DNA from: Mycolicibacterium cosmeticum
GTDB taxonomy: Bacteria; Actinomycetota; Actinomycetes; Mycobacteriales; Mycobacteriaceae
Assembly (NCBI GenBank): GCA_016197365.1
Contig: JACPVS010000021.1
Location: forward strand, 310,001-374,000
Direction of reading: 5' to 3'
Length of the DNA: 64,000 nt
Position 1 is the stretch's first letter; each line of letters opens with the position of its first letter. Below are positions 45,348-53,703 of the stretch, piece after piece. Both the position numbers and the translations under genes were made by a program. A model generated the notes under the pieces. The model was not told where the DNA came from, searched no databases, and saw only the letters and a list, made by a program, of their open reading frames with translations.

Positions 45348-48020
45348 TCAGGCCACATCCAGCGCCCGGCGCGCGTAGGCCCGCACATCGGCATCCGCGT
45401 CGGACAAGGCCAAGCCGAGCGCCTCGCGCGCCGCCGATTCCGAGGCCGCCCACCGGGTCAGACTCAGTACCGCCGCCTTACGGACATCAAGGTGCGAATC
45501 GGCCAGGGTGCGTGACAGCGAGGGCACCGCAACTTCGGGGGCCACCCCGGACAGTGCCCGGGCCGCGCCCTCGCGCACCTGCCAGGCCGACTCCCGCAGC
45601 GCCCGCTCGATCAGCGCCACGTCGCCCGCGTCGCCGCCGAGGCTGCCGAGTGCCCCCAGGGCGGCGGCGCGCACCAGCGGATCGCGATCCGCCATACCGG
45701 CGCGCACCGTCTCGACACCCGCCCCGAGAGTGGCGAGCCCCTTCACCGCGGTGATCCGGACCTCGCGGTTGTCGTCCGACGAGGCCAGGGCGACCCCGTC
45801 TGCGTCGTCGACCGAGACCAGTGCGCGCACCGCCTCGATCCGCACCCGGTGGTCACTGTCGACCAGTGCGGCCCGGAAGTCCGCCGTCACTCGGCGCGAG
45901 CTGGTCACATACAGCGCGACCGCGCGCACCACGGCATCGGGTGAATTAAGATGCGCGGCAATCTCTTCCGGCGACGGCAACACCTCGACGAGTTCCCGGG
46001 CGCCATCCGCGGCCTCGTGCCGCACCCCGGCGTCGGGATCGGCCAGTGCCGCGACCAACGCGCCGCTGTAGCCGTCGGGCAGGTTCTCCACCAGCGTCGC
46101 CACCGCGGTACGCCGGACGCCCGCATCGTCGTCGGACAGGTAGCCGGCCAGGTCGGCCAAGGTCGGCTCCTCCATGGCCAACACCGCCGCGATCCGCGGT
46201 GACGGCGGCGGCGCGGGATCGGCGACCACCCTCGACACCACCGAAGCCGGTGCCTTGCCGCCGAACAGTTCGGGCTGCTCGACGAATGCCACCGGCTTGT
46301 CCGACGGCACATGCTCGAATTCCGGGACCGGCACGAAATACTCCTGCACCGGCCGTTTGAGGAACTCCATCTCCCCGTCGGCGCCCTTGCGCAAGTTCAG
46401 GTGGAAGTTCCACTCCTGATCGTCACGCGCCGGTACATCGGAGCGCTCGTGGTAGAGGCCCCAACGTGATTCGGTGCGCGTCAGCGAGGACCGCGCCGCC
46501 ATCTCGGCGCAGTCCCGGATGAACGACACCTCCGCCGCGCGCATCAACTCGTGCGGGGTCCGCGCGCCGATACCGGCCACCTCCGCACGCATCCGCTCGA
46601 AGGTCTGCACCGCGATGGACAGCTTGGGGGCCGTCTTCGGCGGCGCCACATAGTCGTTGACGAATCGCCGGAGCTTGTATTCGACCTGCGGTTGCGGCGG
46701 CCCGTCGGGCTGGCGCAGCGGCCGGTAGATCAGTTCGTGTGCCTCGGCCAGTTGGTCGGTGGGAAGATCCGCCGGCGCAGCGGTGCCGGTCAGGGTCGAC
46801 GCCGCGTGCTCGCCGGCCAGGTCACCGTAGACGAACGCACCGATCATGTAGTTGTGCGGGACGCACGCGAGGTCGCCCGCGGCGTACAGCCCGGGAATCG
46901 TGGTGCGGGCATGCTCGTCGACCCAGACGCCCGATGCCGAATGCCCACTGCACAAACCGATCTCGGAAATGTGCATCTCGATGTCGTGCGTGCGGTAGTC
47001 GTGGCCACGGTTGGCGTGGAAGGTGCCGCGGGTCGGCCGTTCCGTGGTGTGCAGGATGTTCTCCAGCGCCGACAGCGTTTCGTCGGGTAGGTGTGTCACC
47101 TTGAGATAGATGGGCCCGCGGGCGGATTCGATCTCGTTCTTGACCTCGGTCATCATCTGACCCGACCAGTAATCCGAGTCGACGAACCGTTCGCCAGCGG
47201 CGTTCACCTGATAGCCGCCGAACGGGTTCGCCACGTAGGCGCACGCCGGGCCGTTGTAGTCCTTGATCAACGGGTTGACCTGGAAGCACTCGATACCGGA
47301 CAGTTCGGCCCCGGCGTGATACGCCATGGCGTAGCCGTCGCCGGCGTTGGTCGGATTCTCATACGTGCCATACAGATAACCCGAGGCCGGTAGACCGAGC
47401 CGGCCGCACGCCCCGGTGGCCAGGATGACGGCCTTGGCGGCGACGGCGACGAACTCGCCGGTCCGGGTGTTCAGGGCGGCGGCACCGACAGCCCGTCCCT
47501 CATGGGTCAGGACCCGCACCGGCATCAGCCGGTTCTCGATCTGGATCTTCTCCCGCATCGAGCGTTGCCGCAGCACCCGGTACAGCGCCTTCTTGACGTC
47601 TTTGCCTTCGGGCATCGGCAGCACGTACGACCCCGACCGGTGCACCCGGCGGACCGCGTACTCGCCGTGCTCGTCCTTCTCGAACTTCACCCCGTAGCGT
47701 TCCAGGCGCTGCACCATGGCGAACCCACGCGTCGCGGTCTGGTAGATGGTGCGCTGGTTGACGATTCCGTCGTTGGCGCGGGTGATCTCGGCGACGTAGT
47801 CCTCAGGCTCGGCCTTGCCCGGGATGACGGCATTGTTCACCCCGTCCATGCCCATGGCCAGCGCACCGGAGTGCCGCACGTGCGCCTTCTCCAGCAAAAG
47901 CACCCGCGCGCCGTTCTCGGCGGCGGTCAGCGCGGCCATGGTGCCCGCGGTGCCGCCACCGATCACCAGCACGTCGCAGTCCATCCGGACGATGTCGGCC
48001 AGGTCAGGAATCTCGGTCAT
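45348..48020 (-). CDS. AprA/fumarate-reductase-like flavoprotein with C-terminal HEAT repeats
   Basis: 890 residues. N-terminal FAD domain with GGGTAGTMAALTAAENGA (about residues 21-38), then HSGALAMGMDGVNNA, which recalls the AprA RSGAVAQGLSAIN segment; a capping region; and DIEMHISEIGLCSG and GLYAAGDLACVPHNYMIGAF. So it belongs to the fumarate reductase/APS reductase alpha group. From about residue 610 to the end there are roughly eight or nine HEAT-like repeats (DPDAGVRHEAADGA, DRDPLVRAAALGALGSLG, DSHLDVRKAAVLSLTRWA). No signal peptide, so cytoplasmic. ATG overlaps the ABC ATPase stop (TGATG). The electron partner is probably the ferredoxin of this operon. Reaction unknown. Confidence 0.85.
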   Translation of the reverse strand: MTEIPDLADIVRMDCDVLVIGGGTAGTMAALTAAENGARVLLLEKAHVRHSGALAMGMDGVNNAVIPGKAEPEDYVAEITRANDGIVNQRTIYQTATRGFAMVQRLERYGVKFEKDEHGEYAVRRVHRSGSYVLPMPEGKDVKKALYRVLRQRSMREKIQIENRLMPVRVLTHEGRAVGAAALNTRTGEFVAVAAKAVILATGACGRLGLPASGYLYGTYENPTNAGDGYAMAYHAGAELSGIECFQVNPLIKDYNGPACAYVANPFGGYQVNAAGERFVDSDYWSGQMMTEVKNEIESARGPIYLKVTHLPDETLSALENILHTTERPTRGTFHANRGHDYRTHDIEMHISEIGLCSGHSASGVWVDEHARTTIPGLYAAGDLACVPHNYMIGAFVYGDLAGEHAASTLTGTAAPADLPTDQLAEAHELIYRPLRQPDGPPQPQVEYKLRRFVNDYVAPPKTAPKLSIAVQTFERMRAEVAGIGARTPHELMRAAEVSFIRDCAEMAARSSLTRTESRWGLYHERSDVPARDDQEWNFHLNLRKGADGEMEFLKRPVQEYFVPVPEFEHVPSDKPVAFVEQPELFGGKAPASVVSRVVADPAPPPSPRIAAVLAMEEPTLADLAGYLSDDDAGVRRTAVATLVENLPDGYSGALVAALADPDAGVRHEAADGARELVEVLPSPEEIAAHLNSPDAVVRAVALYVTSSRRVTADFRAALVDSDHRVRIEAVRALVSVDDADGVALASSDDNREVRITAVKGLATLGAGVETVRAGMADRDPLVRAAALGALGSLGGDAGDVALIERALRESAWQVREGAARALSGVAPEVAVPSLSRTLADSHLDVRKAAVLSLTRWAASESAAREALGLALSDADADVRAYARRALDVA

Positions 48021-48757
48021 CAATTATCCAATGCTTCAAGGATTTCGGTGCGCAGCGCGCTTCGGTCCACGTTCTCGGTGCGGGGCCGCGGTACCTCCTG
48101 GAGCACCCGTAGACCTCCGCCGCCCAGCACCGCCACCCGGTCGCCGAGGATCAGCGCCTCGTCGACGTCGTGGGTGACGAACACGATGGTGGTCGGATGC
48201 GCCCGCCAGGTGGCGATCAGCAGTCGCTGCATGGCAGCCCTGGTCTGGGCGTCGAGCGCGCCGAACGGTTCGTCCATCATCACCGCGCGTGGGGCGCCGG
48301 CCAGCCCGCGGGCCAGTTGCACCCGTTGCCGCATACCGCCGGACAGGCTCTTGGGCAAATAGTCCGCGAACCCGGTGAGACCGACCTCGTCGATCCAGCG
48401 TTCGGCCCGGGCCCGCCGCGTCGACCGGGGCTCACCCCGGAGTTGCAGCGCCAGTTCGATATTCGAGCGCACGCTGCGCCAGGGCAGCAGCGCGCTGTCC
48501 TGGAACACCATGCCGCGGTCCCGCGAGGTCGTGGTGATCCGCTCACCGTCGGCGCTCACCCGTCCGGCGTCCGGGGCCAGCAGTCCCGCCAATGCGCGCA
48601 GCACCGTCGACTTCCCGCAACCCGAGGGCCCGGTCAACACCAGGATCTCCCCCGGCTGCACCGTCAGCGTCAGACCGCTCAGCACCGGAGCACCGGTGTA
48701 GGACAACGTGACATCGTCGAGGTCCAGCAGCAGGCCGGACGCGGTCGCGGTGGTCAT
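48020..48757 (-). CDS. ABC transporter ATPase, sulfonate/nitrate/taurine type
   Basis: 245 residues. Walker A GPSGCGKST (about 42-50), Q-loop VFQDSALLPWRSV, signature LSGGMRQRVQLARGLA, Walker B AVMMDEPFGALD and H-loop FVTHDVDEAL. The LLPWRSV sequence and overall length fit the SsuB/TauB/NrtD group. It powers the permease encoded just upstream, which it overlaps by 4 bases (ATGA). The flavoprotein gene follows directly. Confidence 0.93.
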   Translation of the reverse strand: MTTATASGLLLDLDDVTLSYTGAPVLSGLTLTVQPGEILVLTGPSGCGKSTVLRALAGLLAPDAGRVSADGERITTTSRDRGMVFQDSALLPWRSVRSNIELALQLRGEPRSTRRARAERWIDEVGLTGFADYLPKSLSGGMRQRVQLARGLAGAPRAVMMDEPFGALDAQTRAAMQRLLIATWRAHPTTIVFVTHDVDEALILGDRVAVLGGGGLRVLQEVPRPRTENVDRSALRTEILEALDN

Positions 48758-49596
48758 CGGGTCGTCTCCTCACCGCGGGGCAGCCAGCGGGTGGCGCGTC
48801 GGCCGATCAGCTCGATCGCCGCGGCGGTGCCGAAGCCCAGCGCACCGATGGTGATGATCCCGACGAACACGGCCGGGTAGTCCAGCACCGTGTAGGCCTG
48901 CCAGGTGCGGTATCCCACGCCGAGCCGGCCCGAGATCATCTCCGCGGAGATGACGCAGATCCACGCCACACCCATACCGACCGACAGCCCGCCGAACAGG
49001 CCAGGCAGGATGCCGGGCAGCACCACCTGGCGCAGCACGTCCCAGCGGCCGCCGCCCAGGGTGCGCACCGAGTCCTCCCAGATGGTCGGCAGCGCCCGCA
49101 CGGCGTGCCGGGTACTGACCATGATGGGGAAATAGGCCGCCAGGAACGTGATGGCGACGATGCCCGCCTCATCGCTCGGGAAGAGCAGGATCGCGACCGG
49201 CACGATGGCGATGGCCGGGATGGGCCGCAGCAGTTCGGTGATCGGGCCGAAGATGTCGGCGAACAGGGCCGAGCGTCCCAGCAGGATGCCGGTGACGACG
49301 CCGGCCAGCGCGGCCAGTCCGAATCCGGTGAGGATCCGGATCAGCGACTGCGCGAGGTCCAGCCAGTACTCGCCGGTGCCGAGCCGGTGCCCCAGTGCCG
49401 ACGCGATCTCGGTGACGGTCGGCAGTGTGTCGAAGCGCAACCAGAACCGAATCCCGTTGGCGGTCAACAGCTGCCAGAGCCCGATCGCGGCGAGCACCGA
49501 AGCGATCCGCAGCACCCAGTGCCGCCACACGCTGCGGTCGCGGTGGCTGCGGGAAGCCTCGACCTCGGTGTCCGGCCGGGCCAGCAGGGAGGTCAT
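48754..49596 (-). CDS. ABC transporter permease, sulfonate/nitrate/taurine type
   Basis: 280 residues, about six membrane helices after a basic cytoplasmic start. The cytoplasmic coupling loop ALPTIWEDSVRTLGGGRWDVLRQVVLPG is the EAA motif of this importer family (binding-protein-dependent transport system inner membrane component, SsuC-like). 4-base overlaps with both the receptor gene and the ATPase gene. Confidence 0.92.
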   Translation of the reverse strand: MTSLLARPDTEVEASRSHRDRSVWRHWVLRIASVLAAIGLWQLLTANGIRFWLRFDTLPTVTEIASALGHRLGTGEYWLDLAQSLIRILTGFGLAALAGVVTGILLGRSALFADIFGPITELLRPIPAIAIVPVAILLFPSDEAGIVAITFLAAYFPIMVSTRHAVRALPTIWEDSVRTLGGGRWDVLRQVVLPGILPGLFGGLSVGMGVAWICVISAEMISGRLGVGYRTWQAYTVLDYPAVFVGIITIGALGFGTAAAIELIGRRATRWLPRGEETTR

Positions 49597-50951
49597 ACCG
49601 CACCCGCGAGGGCCTGCTGGTAGTCGACCGTGCTGCTGCCGGGATGCGCGGCGGTGTAACGTCCGGCGCCGGCCGGGGTGTTGAACGGCAGGTAGTTCTG
49701 CCCGTCGCGCACCCAGATCGACTTGTCCGCGAACCAGCGGGTGCCCAGTTCGGTGTCGGGCACATACGCCGCCCGGACCGTGGCCCCGCGCGCCTGCGCC
49801 TCGCGGACCGCGCGCAGCAGCTGGGTCGGGCCCGCCGCGGTCTGCGTGCTGTCGGCGCCCTGGAGCCAGAGTTCACCGGCCGCCGGGGTGCTCGTCGTCT
49901 TGAGTGCCGCCTCGTAGTCGACCTTGCGCTCCGCGAACGCGGCCCGCAGCGGGCCGTCCTGGACGAAGCCGGGGACGTCGAGGTCGGCGAAATCGCCGAT
50001 CGACTTCAGGTAGGGCACATCACCTTTGAGCGCGTCGATCAGGGAAGGCTTGAGGGTGGTGTCGAACGAGGTACCGCCGGGCCCGTTGTAGAGGTACACC
50101 ACCTCCTGCGGCAGGCCGCTGCCGTCGGCAACGATGCGCGAGGCTTCCAGCGGCTTGGTGTTCAGGAAGTCGGTGGCGTCGAGCTGGGCCTGTAGAAAGG
50201 CGTCGAGCACCTCGGGATGCTTGCCGGCGTAGTCCCGGCGCACCACGACCCCGTGCAGGGTCGGGTAGTCCAGCTGCGCCCCGTCGTAGAGCAGCTTGGC
50301 CTTGTTCTGGAACACCAGCAGGCCGGGCCAGGCCACGAACTGCGAAAGCCCTTGCACCTGTCCGGATTCCAGGGCCGATGCGCCCACCTGGGGCTGCTGG
50401 TTGAGCACCTCGACGCCGGCCTTGGGATCGAGACCGGCCTGCGCCAGCGCCCGGACCAGCGTGCCGTGCCCTGCGGAGCCGACGCTGGCGGACACCTTCT
50501 TACCTGCCAGATCGGTCAGGGTGCGGGCCGGCGAATCCGGGGACACCACAACCATGTTCAGCGCACCCTTCGGGTTGTACCCGGTGACCGAGACGATCTC
50601 GGTGTGCGCACGTTCGTTGGCCTGGGTCTTCGAGCCGTTGATCAGCATCGGGTAGTCACCCATCGAGCCGATGTCGATCTTCTCGGCGACCATCTGTGCG
50701 GTGATGGGTGCACCCGTGTCGTAGTCCTGCCAGGTCACGTTGTACTTGGTGCCGGTGCGGGTGGTGATGTCGGCCAGTCGGTGCTCCAGGTAGCCCTGCG
50801 CCTTGAGCAGGGTCCCGGCGGTGACGGTGTTGATGGTCTTGGATTGGTAGCCGATGACGACGTCGACGACGTCATCGGATTTGGTGGTCGAATCCAGCGA
50901 GCACCCCGAAAGCATCAGGGCAGCGAGCAGCACAACGAGAGGTTTCTTCAC
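49593..50951 (-). CDS. ABC solute-binding lipoprotein with C-terminal extension
   Basis: 452 residues from a GTG with AAGGA six bases upstream. Signal peptide with lipobox LSGC (Cys about residue 18). The core (about 30-360) follows the NMT1/SsuA-like fold: VDVVIGYQSKTINTVTAG, AEKIDIGSMGDYPML, LTDLAGKKVSASVGSAGHGTL. The last 85 or so residues exceed the usual length; they read as a separate small domain (AAYVPDTELGTRWFADKSIW, then YLPFNTPAGAGRY) faintly like NosL copper-binding accessory proteins. This receptor would define the imported compound. Confidence 0.88.
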   Translation of the reverse strand: MKKPLVVLLAALMLSGCSLDSTTKSDDVVDVVIGYQSKTINTVTAGTLLKAQGYLEHRLADITTRTGTKYNVTWQDYDTGAPITAQMVAEKIDIGSMGDYPMLINGSKTQANERAHTEIVSVTGYNPKGALNMVVVSPDSPARTLTDLAGKKVSASVGSAGHGTLVRALAQAGLDPKAGVEVLNQQPQVGASALESGQVQGLSQFVAWPGLLVFQNKAKLLYDGAQLDYPTLHGVVVRRDYAGKHPEVLDAFLQAQLDATDFLNTKPLEASRIVADGSGLPQEVVYLYNGPGGTSFDTTLKPSLIDALKGDVPYLKSIGDFADLDVPGFVQDGPLRAAFAERKVDYEAALKTTSTPAAGELWLQGADSTQTAAGPTQLLRAVREAQARGATVRAAYVPDTELGTRWFADKSIWVRDGQNYLPFNTPAGAGRYTAAHPGSSTVDYQQALAGAV

Positions 50952-50973
50952 GGGAGGTCCTTGAGGGTTCGGC

Positions 50974-51201
50974 TCAGCGGAGGAGGTAAGGCATGTTGAC
51001 GGTGACGGCGCCGGTGGGACAGCGGGCGGCGCAGGGCCCGCAGTACCAACATTCGTCGACGTGCATGTAGGCCTTGCCGTTGTCGGGATTGATCGCCAGC
51101 GAATCCATCGGGCAGATCTCGACGCAGAGCGTGCAGCCCTCGATACAGAGCGACTCGTCGATCGTCACGGGCACGTCGACGCGGGAGTTCACCAAAGCCA
51201 T
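50974..51201 (-). CDS. Two-cluster [4Fe-4S] ferredoxin (AprB-like)
   Basis: 75 residues from ATG 51201 (AGGAGT five bases upstream). Two cysteine motifs: CIEGCTLCVEICP (about 20-32; the first gap is three residues rather than two) and CWYCGPCAARCP (about 51-62, standard). Each can hold one [4Fe-4S] cluster. Likely passes electrons to or from the operon's flavoprotein, as AprB does with AprA. Two bases downstream of the GntR stop. Confidence 0.9.
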   Translation of the reverse strand: MALVNSRVDVPVTIDESLCIEGCTLCVEICPMDSLAINPDNGKAYMHVDECWYCGPCAARCPTGAVTVNMPYLLR

Positions 51202-51203
51202 TC

Positions 51204-51941
51204 TCAACTCCTGAAAAGGTTGCCGCGCATGGTGATTCGGTCACCACGCAGACGGATGTATTCGAGGTCGACGGGACGTCCGTCGCCCAGACTGGTCAGG
51301 CGTTCCAGCATCAGCAGTGCCGCGCCGTCGGGCACCTGCAGCGTCGCCGCGGAATGCGGATCCGCGGAAATGGCTTCCAGGGCAAGGGCCGCCGATCCCA
51401 GTCGCTGGCCGCTGACCTGCTCGATGAGCGCGAACACGTCGTTGGTTTCCAGCGGGTGTTCGGTCACCAGGTCGCCGATATCGGGTGCCAGATAGGTCAG
51501 GTCCAGCGACAGCGGCAAGTCCCCCAGGTAGCGCAGCCGCTCGATGTAGACCACCTCGGTGCCTGGATCCAGGGCCAGTTTGCGCGCGACGGTCGGCGGC
51601 GCGGCCATCCTCAGCACGGCGCGCACCTCGTTGCGCACGTCGCCGTACTCCTTGAAGGTCTCCTTGAGTCCGACCAGCGCATCCAGACCGTGGTTGTATT
51701 TGCGCACCGCGACATGGGTGCCGACCTTCGTGCCCCGGTCGATCAATCCCTCGGCCTTGAGGACGGTGAGCGCTTCCCGAACCGTGTTGCGCGACACCGA
51801 GAAGTCCTCGGCCAGTTCGGTATCCCCCGGCAACCCGTCGGGATAGCCGCCGGCGTGGATGTGGTGGCGCAGCACATCGGCGACCACGCGGGCCTGATCC
51901 GCGCGAGTGCGGCGGATCGGGGTCGGATCGGATGCGGGCAC
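51204..51941 (-). CDS. GntR/HutC-family regulator with UTRA domain
   Basis: 245 residues. Winged helix (about 14-82) with GDTELAEDFSVSRNTVREALTVLKAEGLI, then a UTRA-type ligand domain (about 100-240: VVYIERLRYLGDLPLSLDLTYLAPDIG, LLMLERLTSLGDGRPVDLEYIRLRGDR). It heads the ferredoxin-receptor-permease-ATPase-flavoprotein operon and probably responds to the imported compound or its product. A TTAC-C-GTAA palindrome lies just before its GTG start. Confidence 0.92.
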   Translation of the reverse strand: MPASDPTPIRRTRADQARVVADVLRHHIHAGGYPDGLPGDTELAEDFSVSRNTVREALTVLKAEGLIDRGTKVGTHVAVRKYNHGLDALVGLKETFKEYGDVRNEVRAVLRMAAPPTVARKLALDPGTEVVYIERLRYLGDLPLSLDLTYLAPDIGDLVTEHPLETNDVFALIEQVSGQRLGSAALALEAISADPHSAATLQVPDGAALLMLERLTSLGDGRPVDLEYIRLRGDRITMRGNLFRS

Positions 51942-51945
51942 GCAC

Positions 51946-51954
51946 TTACCGTAA
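51946..51954. promoter_or_regulatory. TTACCGTAA palindrome at the GntR gene start
   Basis: Perfect odd palindrome five bases before the GTG start of the GntR gene. Its place in the initiation region suggests autoregulation, but it is short. Farther up, ATTGCGCC occurs twice (52011-52018 and 52064-52071) as a direct repeat. Nothing else is clear in 51942-52118. Confidence 0.35.
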
Positions 51955-52118
51955 AGCCGACCAGCACCCCGCCCCGCCGCGCTGACCGGTGACGATGTCC
52001 CGAGAGTGCGATTGCGCCGCCCCCGCGGGACACGGACCTGCCAAAAGCGGCCAAGACTGTGTTATTGCGCCACCGACCGGCCGGGCGCGGAACTTCGGAT
52101 CGGGCTGAGCGGAAAGCT

Positions 52119-52646
52119 CTACATCGAACGCGACAGCACGCGGCCGAACTGCAGCAGCCGCTCCATCTGCGCCAGCCCGCCGTTACCGACGGACTTGGTG
52201 TAGCGGAACGACTCGCAGTACAGATCGCTCTCGGTCGCCGACGTCTGGCGGGCCCTGGTGACCAGCTGCGTGTACATCCGCAGCCGGACCTCCGACAGTC
52301 GGCGGGTGCCGTCGTCGAGCACCTCGAACTGGGTGCTCAGAATGTGATCGGTGATGGTCGACAACAGGATGGTGCGCACCGAGGAAGCCAGCTGCCTGCG
52401 GTCCTCGGCGTATTCGTCATCGGCGCGCCACATGATGAGCCGGCGCCCGTCGGTGGCGACCACTTCCTGCCACAGCGCCGTGCCCCAGGACTCCTCGCTC
52501 TCCCCGCGCGACATGATGAACGACGCGATACCGGGAAACTCGACGACCGACCTCAGCTGTTCGAGCGCGAGTTCGGGATCACGCAGGTACACACCGGCAG
52601 CGTCCTTGACGTTCATGTACGGCGCCCAGTCCTGCGGTGAGTTCAT
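52119..52646 (-). CDS. Conserved protein of unknown function (Rv2532c-like)
   Basis: 175 residues from ATG 52646 (GGAG 11 bases upstream; longer frames extend into nusB). Starts MNSPQDWAPYMNVKDA; no transmembrane helix; central LRSVVEFPGIASFIMSRG and WQEVVATDGRRLIMWRAD, then a long helical segment. Position after nusB matches Rv2532c of M. tuberculosis. No domain recognised; its link to nusB may only be positional. Confidence 0.75.
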   Translation of the reverse strand: MNSPQDWAPYMNVKDAAGVYLRDPELALEQLRSVVEFPGIASFIMSRGESEESWGTALWQEVVATDGRRLIMWRADDEYAEDRRQLASSVRTILLSTITDHILSTQFEVLDDGTRRLSEVRLRMYTQLVTRARQTSATESDLYCESFRYTKSVGNGGLAQMERLLQFGRVLSRSM

Positions 52647-52651
52647 CCGTT

Positions 52652-53128
52652 CTAGATCTCCTGGGATCCGCGCAGCGCCGAGGACGCGGCCCGAATCTGT
52701 GGCGTCACCAGCATCACCTGGCCGAGCACGCCGTTGACGAATCCGGGTGAGTCGTCGGTGGACAACTCCTTGGCCAACTCGACCGCCTCGTCGACGGCGA
52801 CCGGTTCCGGGACGTCCTCGGCGTGCAGCAGTTCCCACACCGCGACCCGCAGGATGGCGCGGTCCACGGCGGGCAGCCGGTCCAGCGTCCAGCCCTGCAG
52901 ATGCGCGGCGATGAGTTCGTCGACGTGTGCGCCATGATCGGTGACTCCGCGCGCCACCGTCACCGTGTACGGGTTCAGCGGGGCCATGTCGGCCTGGGAG
53001 TGCGACAGGGCGTTGCGCCCGTCGGCCACCTCGGCGGCCGTGAGGTTGCGCGCCTCGGCCTCGAAGAGCAGGTCGACGGCACGCTTGCGCGCTTGGTGGC
53101 GCCCCCGGTCACCCTTGCGGTCAGGCAT
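52652..53128 (-). CDS. nusB: Transcription antitermination factor NusB
   Basis: 158 residues. Helical RNA-binding protein: RGRHQARKRAVDLLFEAEARN at the N-terminus and LPAVDRAILRVAVWELLH, then VAVDEAVELAKELSTDDSPGFVNGVLG. Acts with NusE/S10 on rRNA boxA antitermination. The ATG overlaps the efp stop by 8 bases, so efp-nusB are coupled, the usual bacterial order. Confidence 0.96.
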   Translation of the reverse strand: MPDRKGDRGRHQARKRAVDLLFEAEARNLTAAEVADGRNALSHSQADMAPLNPYTVTVARGVTDHGAHVDELIAAHLQGWTLDRLPAVDRAILRVAVWELLHAEDVPEPVAVDEAVELAKELSTDDSPGFVNGVLGQVMLVTPQIRAASSALRGSQEI

Positions 53129-53684
53129 TGACCCTTCCCAGGTAGCTGCCGTCACGCGAATCGACCTTGAGCTTGTCGCCGGTGTTGATGAACAGCGGGA
53201 CCTGCAGCTCGGCGCCGGTCTCGACAGTGGCCGGCTTGGTGCCGGCGCTCGAGCGGTCGCCCTGCAGGCCCGGCTCGGTGTGGGTGACGACCAGCTCGAC
53301 GGTGACCGGGAGTTCCAGGTACAGCGGCGCGCCCTCGTGGAACGCGATCTGCACCACCATGCCCTCCAGCAGGAAGTCGGCCAGCCTGCCGACCAGCGCC
53401 TCCGGCAGCGGGTTCTGCTCGTAGTCCTCGGAATCCATGAAGACGAAGTCGGTGCCGTCGCGGTACAGGTAGGTGGCATCGCGGCGGTCGACGGTGGCGG
53501 TCTCGACCTTCACCCCGGCGTTGAACGTCTTGTCGACGACCTTGCCGGTCAGGATGTTCTTCAGCTTGGTCCGCACGAAGGCCGGGCCCTTACCGGGCTT
53601 GACGTGCTGGAACTCGGTGATCTGCCACAGCTGGCCCTCGAGGTTGAGGACGAGCCCGTTCTTGAAGTCGGCGGTTGATGCCAC
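53121..53684 (-). CDS. efp: Translation elongation factor P
   Basis: 187 residues, three beta-barrel domains. ASTADFKNGLVLNLEGQLW start, the loop HVKPGKGPAFVRTK that reaches the peptidyl-transferase centre (about residues 27-40), and the C-terminal TGDKLKVDSRDGSYLGRV signature. Relieves stalling at polyproline. GTG start with AGGAG upstream. 19 bases after pepQ. Confidence 0.97.
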   Translation of the reverse strand: MASTADFKNGLVLNLEGQLWQITEFQHVKPGKGPAFVRTKLKNILTGKVVDKTFNAGVKVETATVDRRDATYLYRDGTDFVFMDSEDYEQNPLPEALVGRLADFLLEGMVVQIAFHEGAPLYLELPVTVELVVTHTEPGLQGDRSSAGTKPATVETGAELQVPLFINTGDKLKVDSRDGSYLGRVNA

Positions 53685-53703
53685 GGTCTGTACAGCTCCT
53701 AGA

